From the IMG/VR virus record IMGVR_UViG_3300047409_000596, positions 1 through 62,251 of that record: a DNA stretch of 62,251 nucleotides; one strand, given 5' to 3'. The DNA comes from a virus. The position numbers were made by a program, and so were the translations under genes. The notes under the pieces were generated by a model. It did no database searches. It saw nothing but the letters and a program-made list of their open reading frames with translations, and was not told where the DNA came from. Each line of letters starts with the position of its first letter. Positions within the stretch are counted from its first letter, which is position 1. This document shows positions 8,512 through 16,350 of this stretch, in pieces.

Positions 8512-9118
8512 ACAGCGCCCGCGGCCGGGTCGGAAAGCGCGGGGCCGGTCCGTACCACCAGCAGGCCAGCGTCTTGCGCTGATAACCCGGCGGACAGGTC
8601 AGCGGCCTTGGAACGCCGTGATAGGAGACGTCGGACGTCTCGAACACGACCAGCCGGCCGGGAGCGGGGTGGATATGCACGACGGGGCCGGTTCGCTCAG
8701 CGTCCCAGAACTCCAGGGCGCCGCCCCATTCGGCCGGCCAGTCGTCGAGGAAGAGTACGGCGTTGAGGCGGCGGGACAGGCCACAACCCGGATGGACGTC
8801 AGCGTCCAAATGGAGATCGAGGAAACCGCCCCGGCCCATGTCATGCATGCCACCGCCCCAGAGGTTCATGTCCGGGAGCAGTGGCGGGGTGAACAGGTGG
8901 TCGAGGCGCAATACCAGCATCCGGCGCAGCAAGTCTTTCACGGCCTCGGGGAACATCACCCATTCATTGCAGGTGCGTTTGCGCTCCAGGGGTGTGTCAT
9001 AGCGTGCCCCCCAGCCGGGCCAGTGCTCATCGGGCCAGACGGCGGCGGCGCGGGCACAGAGGACAGGTTCCCAGCCGTCCTCGATCGCGTGCCGGAAGGG
9101 TTCCGCGTACAGCTGCAT
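8423..9118 (-). CDS. 2-oxoglutarate/Fe(II) oxygenase (prolyl-hydroxylase-like)
   Basis: The 231 aa protein read from MQLYAEPFRHAIEDG has the iron-binding facial triad: HxD in LDLHLDADVH (His103, Asp105) and the distal His167 in DVSYHGVP. A basic residue pair, Arg181/Lys182, in the expected 2-oxoglutarate-binding position follows. The layout (RRLNAVLFLDDWPAEWGG before GALEFWD) is that of prolyl 4-hydroxylase-type enzymes, which hydroxylate protein side chains using O2 and 2-oxoglutarate. It heads a run of two methyltransferases and a glycosyltransferase-like gene inside the tail operon, so hydroxylation followed by glycosylation of a virion protein is a reasonable inference. The longer frame to 9403 is not supported. 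Confidence 0.88.
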   Translation of the reverse strand: MQLYAEPFRHAIEDGWEPVLCARAAAVWPDEHWPGWGARYDTPLERKRTCNEWVMFPEAVKDLLRRMLVLRLDHLFTPPLLPDMNLWGGGMHDMGRGGFLDLHLDADVHPGCGLSRRLNAVLFLDDWPAEWGGALEFWDAERTGPVVHIHPAPGRLVVFETSDVSYHGVPRPLTCPPGYQRKTLACWWYGPAPRFPTRPRALFVGPAGEHDPAREQLRAERARLPERGRAG

Positions 9119-9120
9119 GG

Positions 9121-9705
9121 TCAACTCCTGCGTGCCAGAATTTCGGCCCCCAGCCAGGCGGGGGCCTCGAAGTTCCACGTCCCGCCCGTGTCGTTCACAA
9201 GGGGAACCACCTTGCACAGCCGCAGGTGCCGGGTTGCCACGGCCCACCAGCCGCGGTCCGGAGCGAACAGTTCGCGCAGTGCGTCCGTGGTGAACCGCCA
9301 GTAATCGCCGGGATAGCCATGGACAGGGAACGTCTGCGGGACGTGGACGTAGAGCCACGCGCCCGGACGAAGCACCAGGGCCAGCTGGTCGGCTACCTCC
9401 CACGGCCGGCGGCAGTGTTCCAGGACGTCGACGGCGATTGCGGCATCGAAGTGGGCGCGGGGGAAGCGGCCGGACAGCTGGTGAGCGTCGCAGACAATAC
9501 CCACACCTTCGCCGTCCAGAAGGTCAACGCTCCACCAGTCGGCAAGGGAATTGGCTGTTAGGATCTTCTCACGATGATGCTTCGGCGGATTCCCGTTCCA
9601 GGCGCGCGTTCCCAATTCCAGGACGCTCAGCGCCGGCCCTTCTGCGAGCCGTTCCAGGAACATCGCCAGACAGTCCGGCTCATCAAACATCGTTGGTGAT
9701 GACAT
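9121..9705 (-). CDS. Class I SAM-dependent methyltransferase
   Basis: This 194 aa protein shows the Rossmann-fold SAM signature VLELGTRAWNG near residue 27, an acidic residue at the end of strand 2 (WSVDLLDG), and the motif IV region DAAIAVDVLEHCRRPWEV followed by LVLRPGAWLYVHVP. This matches type 11/12 small-molecule or sugar methyltransferases. It starts 3 bp from the hydroxylase gene and overlaps the next methyltransferase by 23 bases. The substrate is unknown; a glycan is likely given the neighbours. Confidence 0.88.
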   Translation of the reverse strand: MSSPTMFDEPDCLAMFLERLAEGPALSVLELGTRAWNGNPPKHHREKILTANSLADWWSVDLLDGEGVGIVCDAHQLSGRFPRAHFDAAIAVDVLEHCRRPWEVADQLALVLRPGAWLYVHVPQTFPVHGYPGDYWRFTTDALRELFAPDRGWWAVATRHLRLCKVVPLVNDTGGTWNFEAPAWLGAEILARRS

Positions 9706-10231
9706 CGAAGTAGTATCTGCACTCGTGGGCGGCGTTCGGGAACAACTCCATGATTTGCTGATCGGTCGCCCAGCCGATCAGCTCCTTCCACACGGCGAAC
9801 GCCTCGCCGGGAATAAACTCCGTGCGCAGGTGCCGTAGCCGCTTCTTCTGACCGGCCCACCAGTCGGCAATGAAGTCGACGCACCAATGCCGGATCTGCG
9901 TGGGCGGGACGGTGTGAAAGTGCCCCGAGCACATCGCCATCGAGGACAGCCAGTGCGGTGTTCGGATCTCGACCCGGGCGCCGACCCGGCAGACGCGGGC
10001 AATCTCGTGCAAGAGGTGCGAGTAGGCGCGGACGTGTTCCAGCGTGTGGCTGGTGTAGACCTCATCCGCGCTGTCGTCGGGGAAGGGCAACGGGTCGCTC
10101 TCAAAGTTGCAGCGCACCTGGACTTCGGGCGCGTCGAGGTAGTCAACGTTGACAAACCCTTCACCCCGCGGCCGTCTGCCGCCCCCGAGTTCGATCTTCG
10201 GCGCCGCTCCAATCGGTTCGCTCGTGTTCAT
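9683..10231 (-). CDS. Class I SAM-dependent methyltransferase (type 11-like)
   Basis: The 182 aa protein starts MNTSEPIGAAPKIELGGG. Motif I is degenerate (KIELGGGRRPRGEGFVNVD). It is followed by the FPDDSADEVYTSHTLEHV segment typical of glycan-cluster methyltransferases, and by EIARVCRVGARVEIRTPHW. These proteins are common in polysaccharide clusters. Its N-terminus overlaps the end of the glycosyltransferase-like gene by 71 bases in another frame. Tandem methyltransferases beside a glycosyltransferase suggest modification of a phage-made glycan. Confidence 0.85.
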   Translation of the reverse strand: MNTSEPIGAAPKIELGGGRRPRGEGFVNVDYLDAPEVQVRCNFESDPLPFPDDSADEVYTSHTLEHVRAYSHLLHEIARVCRVGARVEIRTPHWLSSMAMCSGHFHTVPPTQIRHWCVDFIADWWAGQKKRLRHLRTEFIPGEAFAVWKELIGWATDQQIMELFPNAAHECRYYFDVITNDV

Positions 10232-10937
10232 GCTCTCGCTTCCAAGCCTCATAACGGGGCAATACAATCCCACGCAGATAGCCCATTGAGTACAGGTCGA
10301 GGGTCGGCACGACGGACTCGTGAAACAGGCACCCCGCCTCGTCCGCTCCAAAGTGCAGCCCCGGGTAACTCTCCGTCCCCCACCATACCGGATCCACCCG
10401 GCGCCAGTCGCGCCGGAACAGTTCCACGTTCCGGGCCCAGTAGAACGTCCCCGAATAATGCCAACTGCTGTCCGATCCCGCAAACCCGCGGCCCACCTTC
10501 TTGAAGGTGCCGGCCAGAGGAAAACGTGCAAGCGTGCGTTCGACCAATGGCCAGTAGTCCAGGCACGTTTCGTACATCAGGCGCGTCCAGGTGTGAATCG
10601 TCGTGCCGGGGTTGACCGGGCGGGTGACGCCCTTGGCGTGCGCGTAGAAGGTGGCCTCGGACGGATCTTCCGTGCGGACGTGCGACCAGAGCGGCAGAAA
10701 CGTGGCCACCTCCCGGCGGCTGTAGCTGTTGGGCATCACCAGCCAGTCGCTCACCGTGCCGCGGAAGAGGTCTTTCACGGCGTCGGGCGGATCGAGTCCC
10801 GGGCCGGTCGAAATGGCCACGATCCGCTTGCCGTTGAACAGGTCGATTCGTTTCCGCAGCTGCAAGACGTTCCGCTGCCAGGTGCCATTGCCGCTCATCG
10901 GGCAGACGTGGTAGAGCAGGTGTCTTGTCCGAATCAT
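10161..10937 (-). CDS. Glycosyltransferase-like protein, part of an interrupted longer frame
   Basis: This 258 aa protein (MIRTRHLLYHVCPMSGNG) carries HAKGV near residue 95, conserved Trp/Tyr-rich blocks (WHYSGTFYWARN, DPVWWGTESYPG) and an acidic end. It resembles glycosyltransferase-like proteins I associate with planctomycete and phage structural clusters. The same frame continues upstream through a Cys-rich stretch (VFSCDKGHG, DCCSCDDY) to a TGA at 11055-11057 and beyond to an ATG at 11267. The gene therefore appears to be the 3-prime part of a 368 aa zinc-ribbon-glycosyltransferase broken by a stop. Translation from the internal ATG could still give a complete catalytic domain. Family assignment is moderate. 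Confidence 0.75.
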   Translation of the reverse strand: MIRTRHLLYHVCPMSGNGTWQRNVLQLRKRIDLFNGKRIVAISTGPGLDPPDAVKDLFRGTVSDWLVMPNSYSRREVATFLPLWSHVRTEDPSEATFYAHAKGVTRPVNPGTTIHTWTRLMYETCLDYWPLVERTLARFPLAGTFKKVGRGFAGSDSSWHYSGTFYWARNVELFRRDWRRVDPVWWGTESYPGLHFGADEAGCLFHESVVPTLDLYSMGYLRGIVLPRYEAWKREHEHERTDWSGAEDRTRGRQTAAG

Positions 10938-11057
10938 TGGCTGGCGGGGTTTGTCGTCAGGGCGATAGTCGTCGCAAGAGCAGCAGTCGAAGGACGTCTT
11001 GTGGCCGTGCCCCTTGTCGCAGCTGAAGACCTTCAGCTTTTTGGCGCCGCCCCGTCA
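10938..11057 (-). other. In-frame TGA and Cys-rich segment joining two ORFs
   Basis: Reading from 11267 down to 10161 is one continuous frame apart from a TGA at 11055-11057. After the stop the frame reads RGGAKKLKVFSCDKGHG and DCCSCDDY, a zinc-ribbon-like pattern. The TGA lies where a ribbon Cys (TGC) would be expected, and the residue three before it is Ala, not Cys, so the ribbon may already be decaying. It could be a point mutation, a sequencing error or recoding. Confidence 0.6.
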
Positions 11058-11267
11058 AGTCGGCGCGGTCCGCATCACGGGGCGGCCGCGTTCGTCCCGG
11101 ACGTCGGCGCCGCGATGGACGCAGGGAAGTTCCCGTTTGGCGGATTTCGGTCCCGCTGACAGAGGGCCGTCCCAGAGCCTGCGATAGGCCGGATCCGACA
11201 GGTAGAGGTAGCAGAGGCGACAGGCAGTGGCGTGGGCCTTCGGGTCCGTATGGCCACAGGGGATCAT
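11055..11267 (-). CDS. Zinc-ribbon N-terminal fragment of an interrupted glycosyltransferase gene
   Basis: This is a 70 aa ORF beginning [20 protein letters not shown] with Cys/His pairs that could bind zinc (CGH, CRLC, LPCVHRG). Its start overlaps the upstream stop as ATGA, which supports this start. It ends at the TGA described above. It may be a stand-alone small protein or the N-terminus of the glycosyltransferase-like protein downstream. Confidence 0.55.
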   Translation of the reverse strand: MIPCGHTDPKAHATACRLCYLYLSDPAYRRLWDGPLSAGPKSAKRELPCVHRGADVRDERGRPVMRTAPT

Positions 11268-12385
11268 GCGGTGATCCAGAAGGTAATGTTTCCAATGCAG
11301 AACGGCGCGGCGGACAACGCGCCGGTGAACGCCAGGAAGAACGGGTCGCAGCTGCACGCCGGCGAGTCCATCGGCGTGTGGTTAAAGGCGTAGGACGTTC
11401 CCTGGAACAGAAAGCCGCCGCAGCCGTTGCCGGGCGAATTGCAAATCAGGGTCCACTTGCGGCCGTTGTTGTCGAACCCCTCCCAGGCGACGGCGCCCGT
11501 GTTGTAGTTCAGGACAAAATCCGTGATCCCGCAGTTGCCGGTTTCGGCCTGGACGGTGACGTGCAGCGTCGCCGGCACGGGGTTGAAGGGACAGCAAGGG
11601 CTGGTGATCAACTCCCCGTAGCCGGAATAGCCGGATCCGCTGCGTGACGCGCCGGAACCGGAGCCTGATCCACTGCCACTGCCTGAACCGCTGCCGGAGC
11701 CCGATCCGCTGCCACTCCCAGAGCCAGAGCCGGAACCTGACCCGGAGCCGCTTCCGCTGCCACTGCCGGAACCTGACCCGCTTCCCGATCCGGAGCCGCT
11801 GCCGGAGCCCGACCCCGATCCACTGCCCGACCCCGAACCGCTCCCGCTGCCGCTTCCCGAGCCCGACCCGCTACCGCTGCCAGAGCCGCCACTTGCCCCC
11901 GAGCCGGACGCGCCCGACACGCCCGATCCGCTCTGCCCGCTGGCGCCGCTGGCGCCGCTGGCGCCGGAACCGCTGTCGCCGCTCGCCCCACTGCCACTGA
12001 CGCCGTAGCCCGAACCGCTCCCGTAGCCCGAGGGCAGAACGTCCTCGGGGCAGCAGGCGGCCGCGTAGACCTTCTTGCCGTCCGACGCCCTGCCGACCAG
12101 CAGCGAGGCGATAATGCCCTGGTCCGCCGTGCAGCACTCGGCGTTTCCGTACAACTTCTTGCCGTCGACTGCCTTGCCGACCAACAGGCCAAGATGCAGG
12201 CCCGGCGCTGCCGTGACGAAGCCGCGGCAGGCGAGGCCCGACACGCCCGATCCGGAGTCATACCCGTAGCCCGAACCGGAATGCACCGGATCGGCCCGGC
12301 ACAACCCGGCGTAGACCTTCTTCCCGTCGACGGCACGGCCCGCCAGGCAAGAGAGGAATCGCTGGGTCTGTACGGGTGCCGCCAC
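11264..12385 (-). CDS. Virion protein with long Gly-Ser repeat and Cys-rich repeats
   Basis: The 373 aa protein has three N-terminal repeats of a [14 protein letters not shown]-type unit (about residues 15-125), each ending in paired Cys. A Ser/Gly/Ala linker that becomes almost pure Gly-Ser follows (about residues 150-250), then a 110-residue C-terminal Cys-containing beta domain ([29 protein letters not shown]). The Gly-Ser tract is a flexible tether between a base and a displayed domain, as in fibre proteins. The repeat DNA is slippage-prone, so length may vary. Function is inferred. Confidence 0.8.
   Translation of the reverse strand: MAAPVQTQRFLSCLAGRAVDGKKVYAGLCRADPVHSGSGYGYDSGSGVSGLACRGFVTAAPGLHLGLLVGKAVDGKKLYGNAECCTADQGIIASLLVGRASDGKKVYAAACCPEDVLPSGYGSGSGYGVSGSGASGDSGSGASGASGASGQSGSGVSGASGSGASGGSGSGSGSGSGSGSGSGSGSGSGSGSGSGSGSGSGSGSGSGSGSGSGSGSGSGSGSGSGSGSGSGSGSGSGSGSGSGSGASRSGSGYSGYGELITSPCCPFNPVPATLHVTVQAETGNCGITDFVLNYNTGAVAWEGFDNNGRKWTLICNSPGNGCGGFLFQGTSYAFNHTPMDSPACSCDPFFLAFTGALSAAPFCIGNITFWITA
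11644..12000. repeat. Gly-Ser coding tandem hexanucleotide repeat
   Basis: Imperfect tandem copies of a six-base unit encoding Gly-Ser on the minus strand fill this stretch, with occasional Ala, Val and Asp codons toward the 5-prime side of the gene. Codon third positions vary between copies, so this is an old, selected protein repeat, not a fresh expansion. Confidence 0.85.
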
Positions 12386-12397
12386 ACGCGCCGTCCC

Positions 12398-12946
12398 TCA
12401 TTGGTTGGCGTCTCTCCACCAACACTCTTCGCCGGGAATCCACACGAGCGTGACCGGGTCGAAGGTCATTTCGCGGGCCGGGTAAAAGCCTTCGGGCGAC
12501 TGTTCGAGGCTGAGGATCTGGATGAACCGCATGATGGGGTATGACCAGAAGGCCACGGCGTTGCCCTGTGCCGTCACCATCGCCAGCGGGTAGCTCTCCA
12601 TGTTCCGCGGGGCCTCGGTTCCCGTCATGGAGATGGCGGGCAAGTTCGAGTCCCCGACCATGCCGTCGGCCGGCACGAAGGGCACGGCGCCGTCGTCGAT
12701 GACCGCCTCTTTCCAGAGATGATAGGTCGGCGGGATCAGCCCTTCGGGGCGCTCCTTGAGACGCACCGTGATCGGCTTGGGGCTGTTCTCCAGCGGCACG
12801 GAAAGGGCCGTGCCGCCCGGCCCACTCGTCTGGTCGGCGCCGCCCCCGCCGGCGGCCTGCTGACGCAAGTCCTCGACTTCGGCCAGCAGGTCGTTCAGCG
12901 CCTCGGCCTGTTCGCGGTTCAGGGTGCCAGGTCGAAAAGGTTTCAT
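12398..12946 (-). CDS. Tail-region protein of unknown function
   Basis: This 182 aa protein starts with a short coiled coil (REQAEALNDLLAEVEDLRQQ) and continues as a globular domain rich in Pro, Trp and Gly ending PGEECWWRDANQ. Its start overlaps the upstream stop by 4 bases. A coiled-coil trimeriser plus small beta domain would fit a tail-tip or fibre component; no family recognised. Confidence 0.78.
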   Translation of the reverse strand: MKPFRPGTLNREQAEALNDLLAEVEDLRQQAAGGGGADQTSGPGGTALSVPLENSPKPITVRLKERPEGLIPPTYHLWKEAVIDDGAVPFVPADGMVGDSNLPAISMTGTEAPRNMESYPLAMVTAQGNAVAFWSYPIMRFIQILSLEQSPEGFYPAREMTFDPVTLVWIPGEECWWRDANQ

Positions 12947-13875
12947 CGTGAGATCAGGAACAGTTCCTCAAATTCGCTGGTCGGGAACGGCCCGACCGTC
13001 GGATTGTAAACGTAGCCGATCCGCTCCCGCGAGCCGGACGGATCGAGCGTCGTCTGCCAGGTAAACGGATCGTACAGGAAGGTAAACGTCACCTTGTAGA
13101 GCAGGGGCGAGCGCTTGAAATCGTGGTTGAAAAGGGACAGTTCCAGGGGGCTGATCATGGCCAGCTCATCGTCGATGTCGACGTGAGAGAAGTAGAGCCG
13201 CTCGGGCTGGATGCCGGCGAACGCGGTCTTGTTGACCGTCCCCAGACCCGCCATGATCCGTAGCGGCAGACGGTCCTCGTTGAGTAGGTATGTTTCGGGC
13301 ACACGACGCCAGACCCAGACGAACCCGATCCGCCGCAGGGGGATCGACTTCGCCAGCTTGAGCCGGTCGAGACCAGCTACCGCGTAGGCGCCCGTCACGA
13401 ACTTGAACGCGCCCGGCCCGGTGTTGACGTATTCGACCGTGGCCGTGATCTTGCTTCGCTCCGTGTAGCGCTGCCACTCGCTCTCTACAATCCCATCCTC
13501 GACCACGTCGTACTTGGTCGGCTGGTAGAGGACCGTGAAGAGGATGTTTTCGTAGCGGTCGATGAACTGCCCGTTGAAGAGTTGCTCCTTGCCGTTGGGC
13601 GACTCGCCGCGCAGGGAGACGCGCGAGGCCCGCAGCCAGTCATGGGCCGGGTGCCGCGGCGAGGGCTTGCGGGAAATCAATTGCTCGCGCACCGTTTCGG
13701 CGGTGTCGCAGAAATAGAGGACGGCCTCTTCCCGCTCGTCCCACGGCACCCGGAAGGTAAGAACCGCGTTACTGGCGTCCGTCTCGAACGTGGCCTGGGA
13801 CAGGGATTGGGCCGCGTCGTCGACGACGACCGGCCACCTTGAACCGTCCAGCAAGACGACGCCGATTTCCGCCAC
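12943..13875 (-). CDS. Probable distal tail / baseplate protein
   Basis: The 310 aa protein follows the tape measure gene in transcription order, the usual place of distal tail (Dit) and tail-associated proteins. It begins MAEIGVVLLDGSRWPVVVDD with a beta-rich N-terminal part, then mixed strands (LFNGQFIDRYENILFTVLYQ, YKVTFTFLYDPFTW). No catalytic motif is seen. The Dit-like role is a positional inference. Confidence 0.75.
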   Translation of the reverse strand: MAEIGVVLLDGSRWPVVVDDAAQSLSQATFETDASNAVLTFRVPWDEREEAVLYFCDTAETVREQLISRKPSPRHPAHDWLRASRVSLRGESPNGKEQLFNGQFIDRYENILFTVLYQPTKYDVVEDGIVESEWQRYTERSKITATVEYVNTGPGAFKFVTGAYAVAGLDRLKLAKSIPLRRIGFVWVWRRVPETYLLNEDRLPLRIMAGLGTVNKTAFAGIQPERLYFSHVDIDDELAMISPLELSLFNHDFKRSPLLYKVTFTFLYDPFTWQTTLDPSGSRERIGYVYNPTVGPFPTSEFEELFLISR

Positions 13876-14009
13876 CCATGCCCTCCCTTTCGGGACGCAT
13901 TATGACGAATACAAAAGCGAAAGGGCAAACGCGCGAGGTCTTGACGCGGCGCTCATCGGCGCGCAAAGTGACGGAGTGCGGCCCCGTACCCTGTCAACGG
14001 AATCACGTC

Positions 14010-14216
14010 ATGCGCACGAACCGCTATCACACCGCCGGCCACCTGTTGCTGATGGCCGGCGGTGTGGTGATCTTCATCACCCTGTTCCTCGACACTTCGG
14101 TCGGCTCGGTCCACAATCTCGGCCTGCTAACGAATCGCATCTGCCTTACCGTCATCGGCGCGGCCCTGGGAGTAATCGGCGCCATCTTTCTGACCGCTCC
14201 CGCCGACCGGGGTTAG
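14010..14216 (+). CDS. Two-span membrane protein, opposite to its neighbours
   Basis: This 68 aa protein (MRTNRYHTAGHLLLMAGGVV) has two hydrophobic helices (about residues 9-27 and 42-62). It is the only plus-strand gene inside the tail module, filling the gap between the tape measure (its stop overlaps the tape measure stop) and the next tail gene. That layout is typical of a moron expressed separately from the late operon, for example in the lysogen, but no good promoter was seen. A longer start at 13839 overlaps the neighbouring gene and is less likely. Confidence 0.55.
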   Translation: MRTNRYHTAGHLLLMAGGVVIFITLFLDTSVGSVHNLGLLTNRICLTVIGAALGVIGAIFLTAPADRG

Positions 14217-15502
14217 GTGTTCATGGCGTCCCGGGCGTCCCCCTTCGCCTCGGACACCCCGGATTGCGGCTTCAGGCGATCCTTGAGCAGGTTCTTGATG
14301 TCCCCCACGTCATCCGCCGTGCGCTCAGCTGCCGGCTTGCCCCCCGCCGTAAGGCCCGCCTCCAGGATTTTCTTTTGCAGGGCCTCGCCGGAAAGGAAGG
14401 TCGGCGCAATCGGGGCGGCGCCGACGGAACTCTTTGTGCCCGCGGTGGCGGAAGTACCGGTCTTCCCGGAAATCAAGTCCAGCGCATAAGCGACGATGCC
14501 GCCCTGAATTCCGAAGGCACCGGCGCCGGCGCCGACGCGCCCCGCCGTCTTGCTACCCGCTTCTGAACTGTTGCCGAGGATCGAAGAGATTCCTTCAGCG
14601 ACGACACCTATCGTATTCGCCAGGAAGGTCAAGAGCGGTTCCACGGCCTTGAGCACCACTCCGATCAGGCTCGCCACGGCCGACAGCGCCGCCGCCACGC
14701 CTTGCAGAGAGCTACCCAGTGCCCTGAACACGGATTGTGCCAGCCGTGCCAGCACGTTGACGATCGGTTCGACCGCTTTGAACAATGCCCCAAACGCCTG
14801 TCCTACCGCGGCCAGCGATTTGCCCAGACCGGCAAAGGTTGCGCCCCCCTTGCCCTGGGCAATCAACCCCAGCAGGCCCACCACAAGAGCCAGTACGGCC
14901 CCCGCGCCCGTGGCCCCCAGGGCGACGTTGAGGGCGAGCACACCGGCCCTCATTGCCGTCAAGGCGCCCAGCACGGGGCCGGCAATAGTTGCAACCAGCT
15001 TCAGGCCAACGGCAAAGGTGGCGAAGTTCACAATCACCCGCTGTGTCGGCTCGTCCAGGTTCAGGAAGAAATCCGCAACCGATCGAGTCATCTCCGTGAG
15101 TTTTTCCAGGGCCGGAACCAGGGTCTGACCGACGACGGCGGCAAGGTCCGCCGTGGAACGCTGCCACAGCTCGAATTGCGCGGGGGCGCCGACGGAAACG
15201 GTCCGCGTCACACCCGCGGCGATCTGCGCAAACGCCAGTGCGCCAGCCGCACCCACGCCGGCCAGGGCAAGCTTGGCCCTTGCCGATTTCTGGTCGAGGT
15301 CTGCCACCTCCTTGCCCAGCAGATTCGCTTTCATGCCGGCTTCGGCCAGGTCGAGGGCGGTCGCGCGGATCTGTTTGCCCAGTGCGGCGATGTCTGCTGG
15401 GTTTGTTGCCGCTTCCTTGGCACGGCGCAGCGCAAGCATCCCCTCCTGGAGACGCTTGACGTCGTCCTGCGTCTGCTGCAGTTCCTCGCGCTGATCAGCC
15501 AT
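14213..15502 (-). CDS. Tail tape measure protein
   Basis: This 429 aa protein begins with a coiled coil (EELQQTQDDVKRLQEGMLALRR) and continues as long Ala/Leu/Val/Gly-rich hydrophobic helices (for example LALAGVGAAGALAFAQIAAG and LVATIAGPVLGALTAM), ending in a charged Lys-rich tail. This is the usual composition of tape measure proteins, which set tail length and are ejected with DNA. It directly follows the frameshifted chaperone gene pair. At 429 residues it is short for the family and predicts a short flexible tail. Confidence 0.88.
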   Translation of the reverse strand: MADQREELQQTQDDVKRLQEGMLALRRAKEAATNPADIAALGKQIRATALDLAEAGMKANLLGKEVADLDQKSARAKLALAGVGAAGALAFAQIAAGVTRTVSVGAPAQFELWQRSTADLAAVVGQTLVPALEKLTEMTRSVADFFLNLDEPTQRVIVNFATFAVGLKLVATIAGPVLGALTAMRAGVLALNVALGATGAGAVLALVVGLLGLIAQGKGGATFAGLGKSLAAVGQAFGALFKAVEPIVNVLARLAQSVFRALGSSLQGVAAALSAVASLIGVVLKAVEPLLTFLANTIGVVAEGISSILGNSSEAGSKTAGRVGAGAGAFGIQGGIVAYALDLISGKTGTSATAGTKSSVGAAPIAPTFLSGEALQKKILEAGLTAGGKPAAERTADDVGDIKNLLKDRLKPQSGVSEAKGDARDAMNT

Positions 15503-15803
15503 GCTCCTTCACCTCCCCGCGGGCCACCTTCTCTTTCCACCGTGCCAGGATCTGCTCTTGCGTCCAACCGCGGGACTTCCACACGTCCCAGAACCACTCG
15601 CGGTAGCTGCCGTACTTGCTCGGCGTGGACGTGGGCCGGCGTCTCGCGGCCTTTTTCTCCGGCCGACACAGGATCTCGTTAATCTGGTAGTCCGTCAGGT
15701 CCGCGATCTGGTCGAAGGACAGGTTATACGGCTCGACGATGAGTTTCTGGTAGAGTTCCTCGACGTCCGGGAAAGGATTCAGCTGTCCTTCCCGGCCCCG
15801 GCG
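15495..15803 (-). CDS. Tail assembly chaperone, -1 frameshift extension (gpT-like part)
   Basis: This stretch is open in the -1 frame relative to the upstream ORF and has no good start codon. It reads, after the slip, through PFPDVEELYQKLIVEPYN and SKYGSYREWFWDVW to a TGA at 15495-15497, overlapping the tape measure start. Joined at the slippery site it gives a protein of about 254 aa: 152 residues of the upstream ORF plus about 102 of this frame. A G/G-T pair immediately before the tape measure gene is a conserved siphovirus arrangement; the ratio of the two products is needed for tail assembly. Confidence 0.72.
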   Translation of the reverse strand, partial: RRGREGQLNPFPDVEELYQKLIVEPYNLSFDQIADLTDYQINEILCRPEKKAARRRPTSTPSKYGSYREWFWDVWKSRGWTQEQILARWKEKVARGEVKEHG

Positions 15804-16258
15804 TTTGGGTCGCCGTCCTCCTTGTCGAACCAGTCGGGGTGAAGTGCCCGCAAGCCCTCGTTGACCTGTTCGCCCCGTTCGGCCAGCAGCCTTTCCGCCA
15901 GTGCCTGAGTGGCGTCGGCGCCGTGTTTCTTGGCGAGCATCAGCCGTAGCATCTCGACCATGCCCTCGACACTATTGAGCATGGCCTGCACCCGCGGACC
16001 GTACAGGGCGTATTCCCTGCCGGCCAGGGAAGAGGCCATGTCCTCCCGCAGCTGTCGGTATTCGTCGGGAGTGAGGTAGTCCTTTGCCGCGCGAACTTCC
16101 GCCCAGGCGCGCTTGCGTACCCACGCCTCGATGCCGGCCTTGTCACGCTGGGTGAAGGGGAGAAGGGTATACGTCTTGCCGTCCAGCTCGACGTCGTAAC
16201 CCGGGCCGGACGCGCCCAGCGCCTGCGAGACGGTGCCGCCCTGGTTGCCGGTGGCCAC
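15779..16258 (-). CDS. Tail assembly chaperone (gpG-like)
   Basis: The 159 aa protein (MATGNQGGTVSQALGASGPG) is mostly helical, with a short beta start DGKTYTLLPFTQRDKAGIEA. It lies between the tail tube-type protein and the tape measure, where the lambda G-like chaperone sits. Its last codons contain C CCA AAC in frame, a canonical -1 slippery heptamer, seven codons before the stop. Confidence 0.78.
   Translation of the reverse strand: MATGNQGGTVSQALGASGPGYDVELDGKTYTLLPFTQRDKAGIEAWVRKRAWAEVRAAKDYLTPDEYRQLREDMASSLAGREYALYGPRVQAMLNSVEGMVEMLRLMLAKKHGADATQALAERLLAERGEQVNEGLRALHPDWFDKEDGDPNAGAGKDS
15803..15809 (-). promoter_or_regulatory. Slippery heptamer CCCAAAC for -1 ribosomal frameshift
   Basis: On the minus strand the heptamer is phased as C CCA AAC (codons 150-152 of the upstream chaperone ORF), matching X XXY YYZ. 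Re-reading one base back opens the frame to 15495. A GC-rich stretch follows within 10-20 bases, but I did not compute a stimulatory fold. Confidence 0.65.
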
Positions 16259-16270
16259 GTTGGAAACTCC

Positions 16271-16327
16271 AAATCACAAATCCGAAATCCAAAGGAAGAC
16301 GGCCGTCTTTTTGGATTTCGGATTTGG
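16271..16327. repeat. Intergenic palindrome, AAATCCGAAATCC family
   Basis: Arms containing AAATCCGAAATCCAAA face each other around an inner palindrome AAGACGGCCGTCTT, making a hairpin of about 24 bp stem in the 92 bp gap between two tail genes. The same arm sequence occurs at 45899-45963, with a degraded version at 25760-25790. It looks like a dispersed host-type palindromic element that could act as a terminator or attenuator. Confidence 0.75.
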
Positions 16328-16350
16328 CTTTTTCTTCTTCCGCGGAGCGG

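Noticed and set aside
11055-11057. Selenocysteine codon as the explanation for the TGA
   Set aside because: Not adopted: no SECIS hairpin was identified and the partner Cys is already lost, so mutation or sequencing error is simpler. Kept as a test in the findings.
11644-12000. Possible CRISPR or variable array
   Set aside because: Coding Gly-Ser repeat without unique spacers, in frame with the fibre protein.
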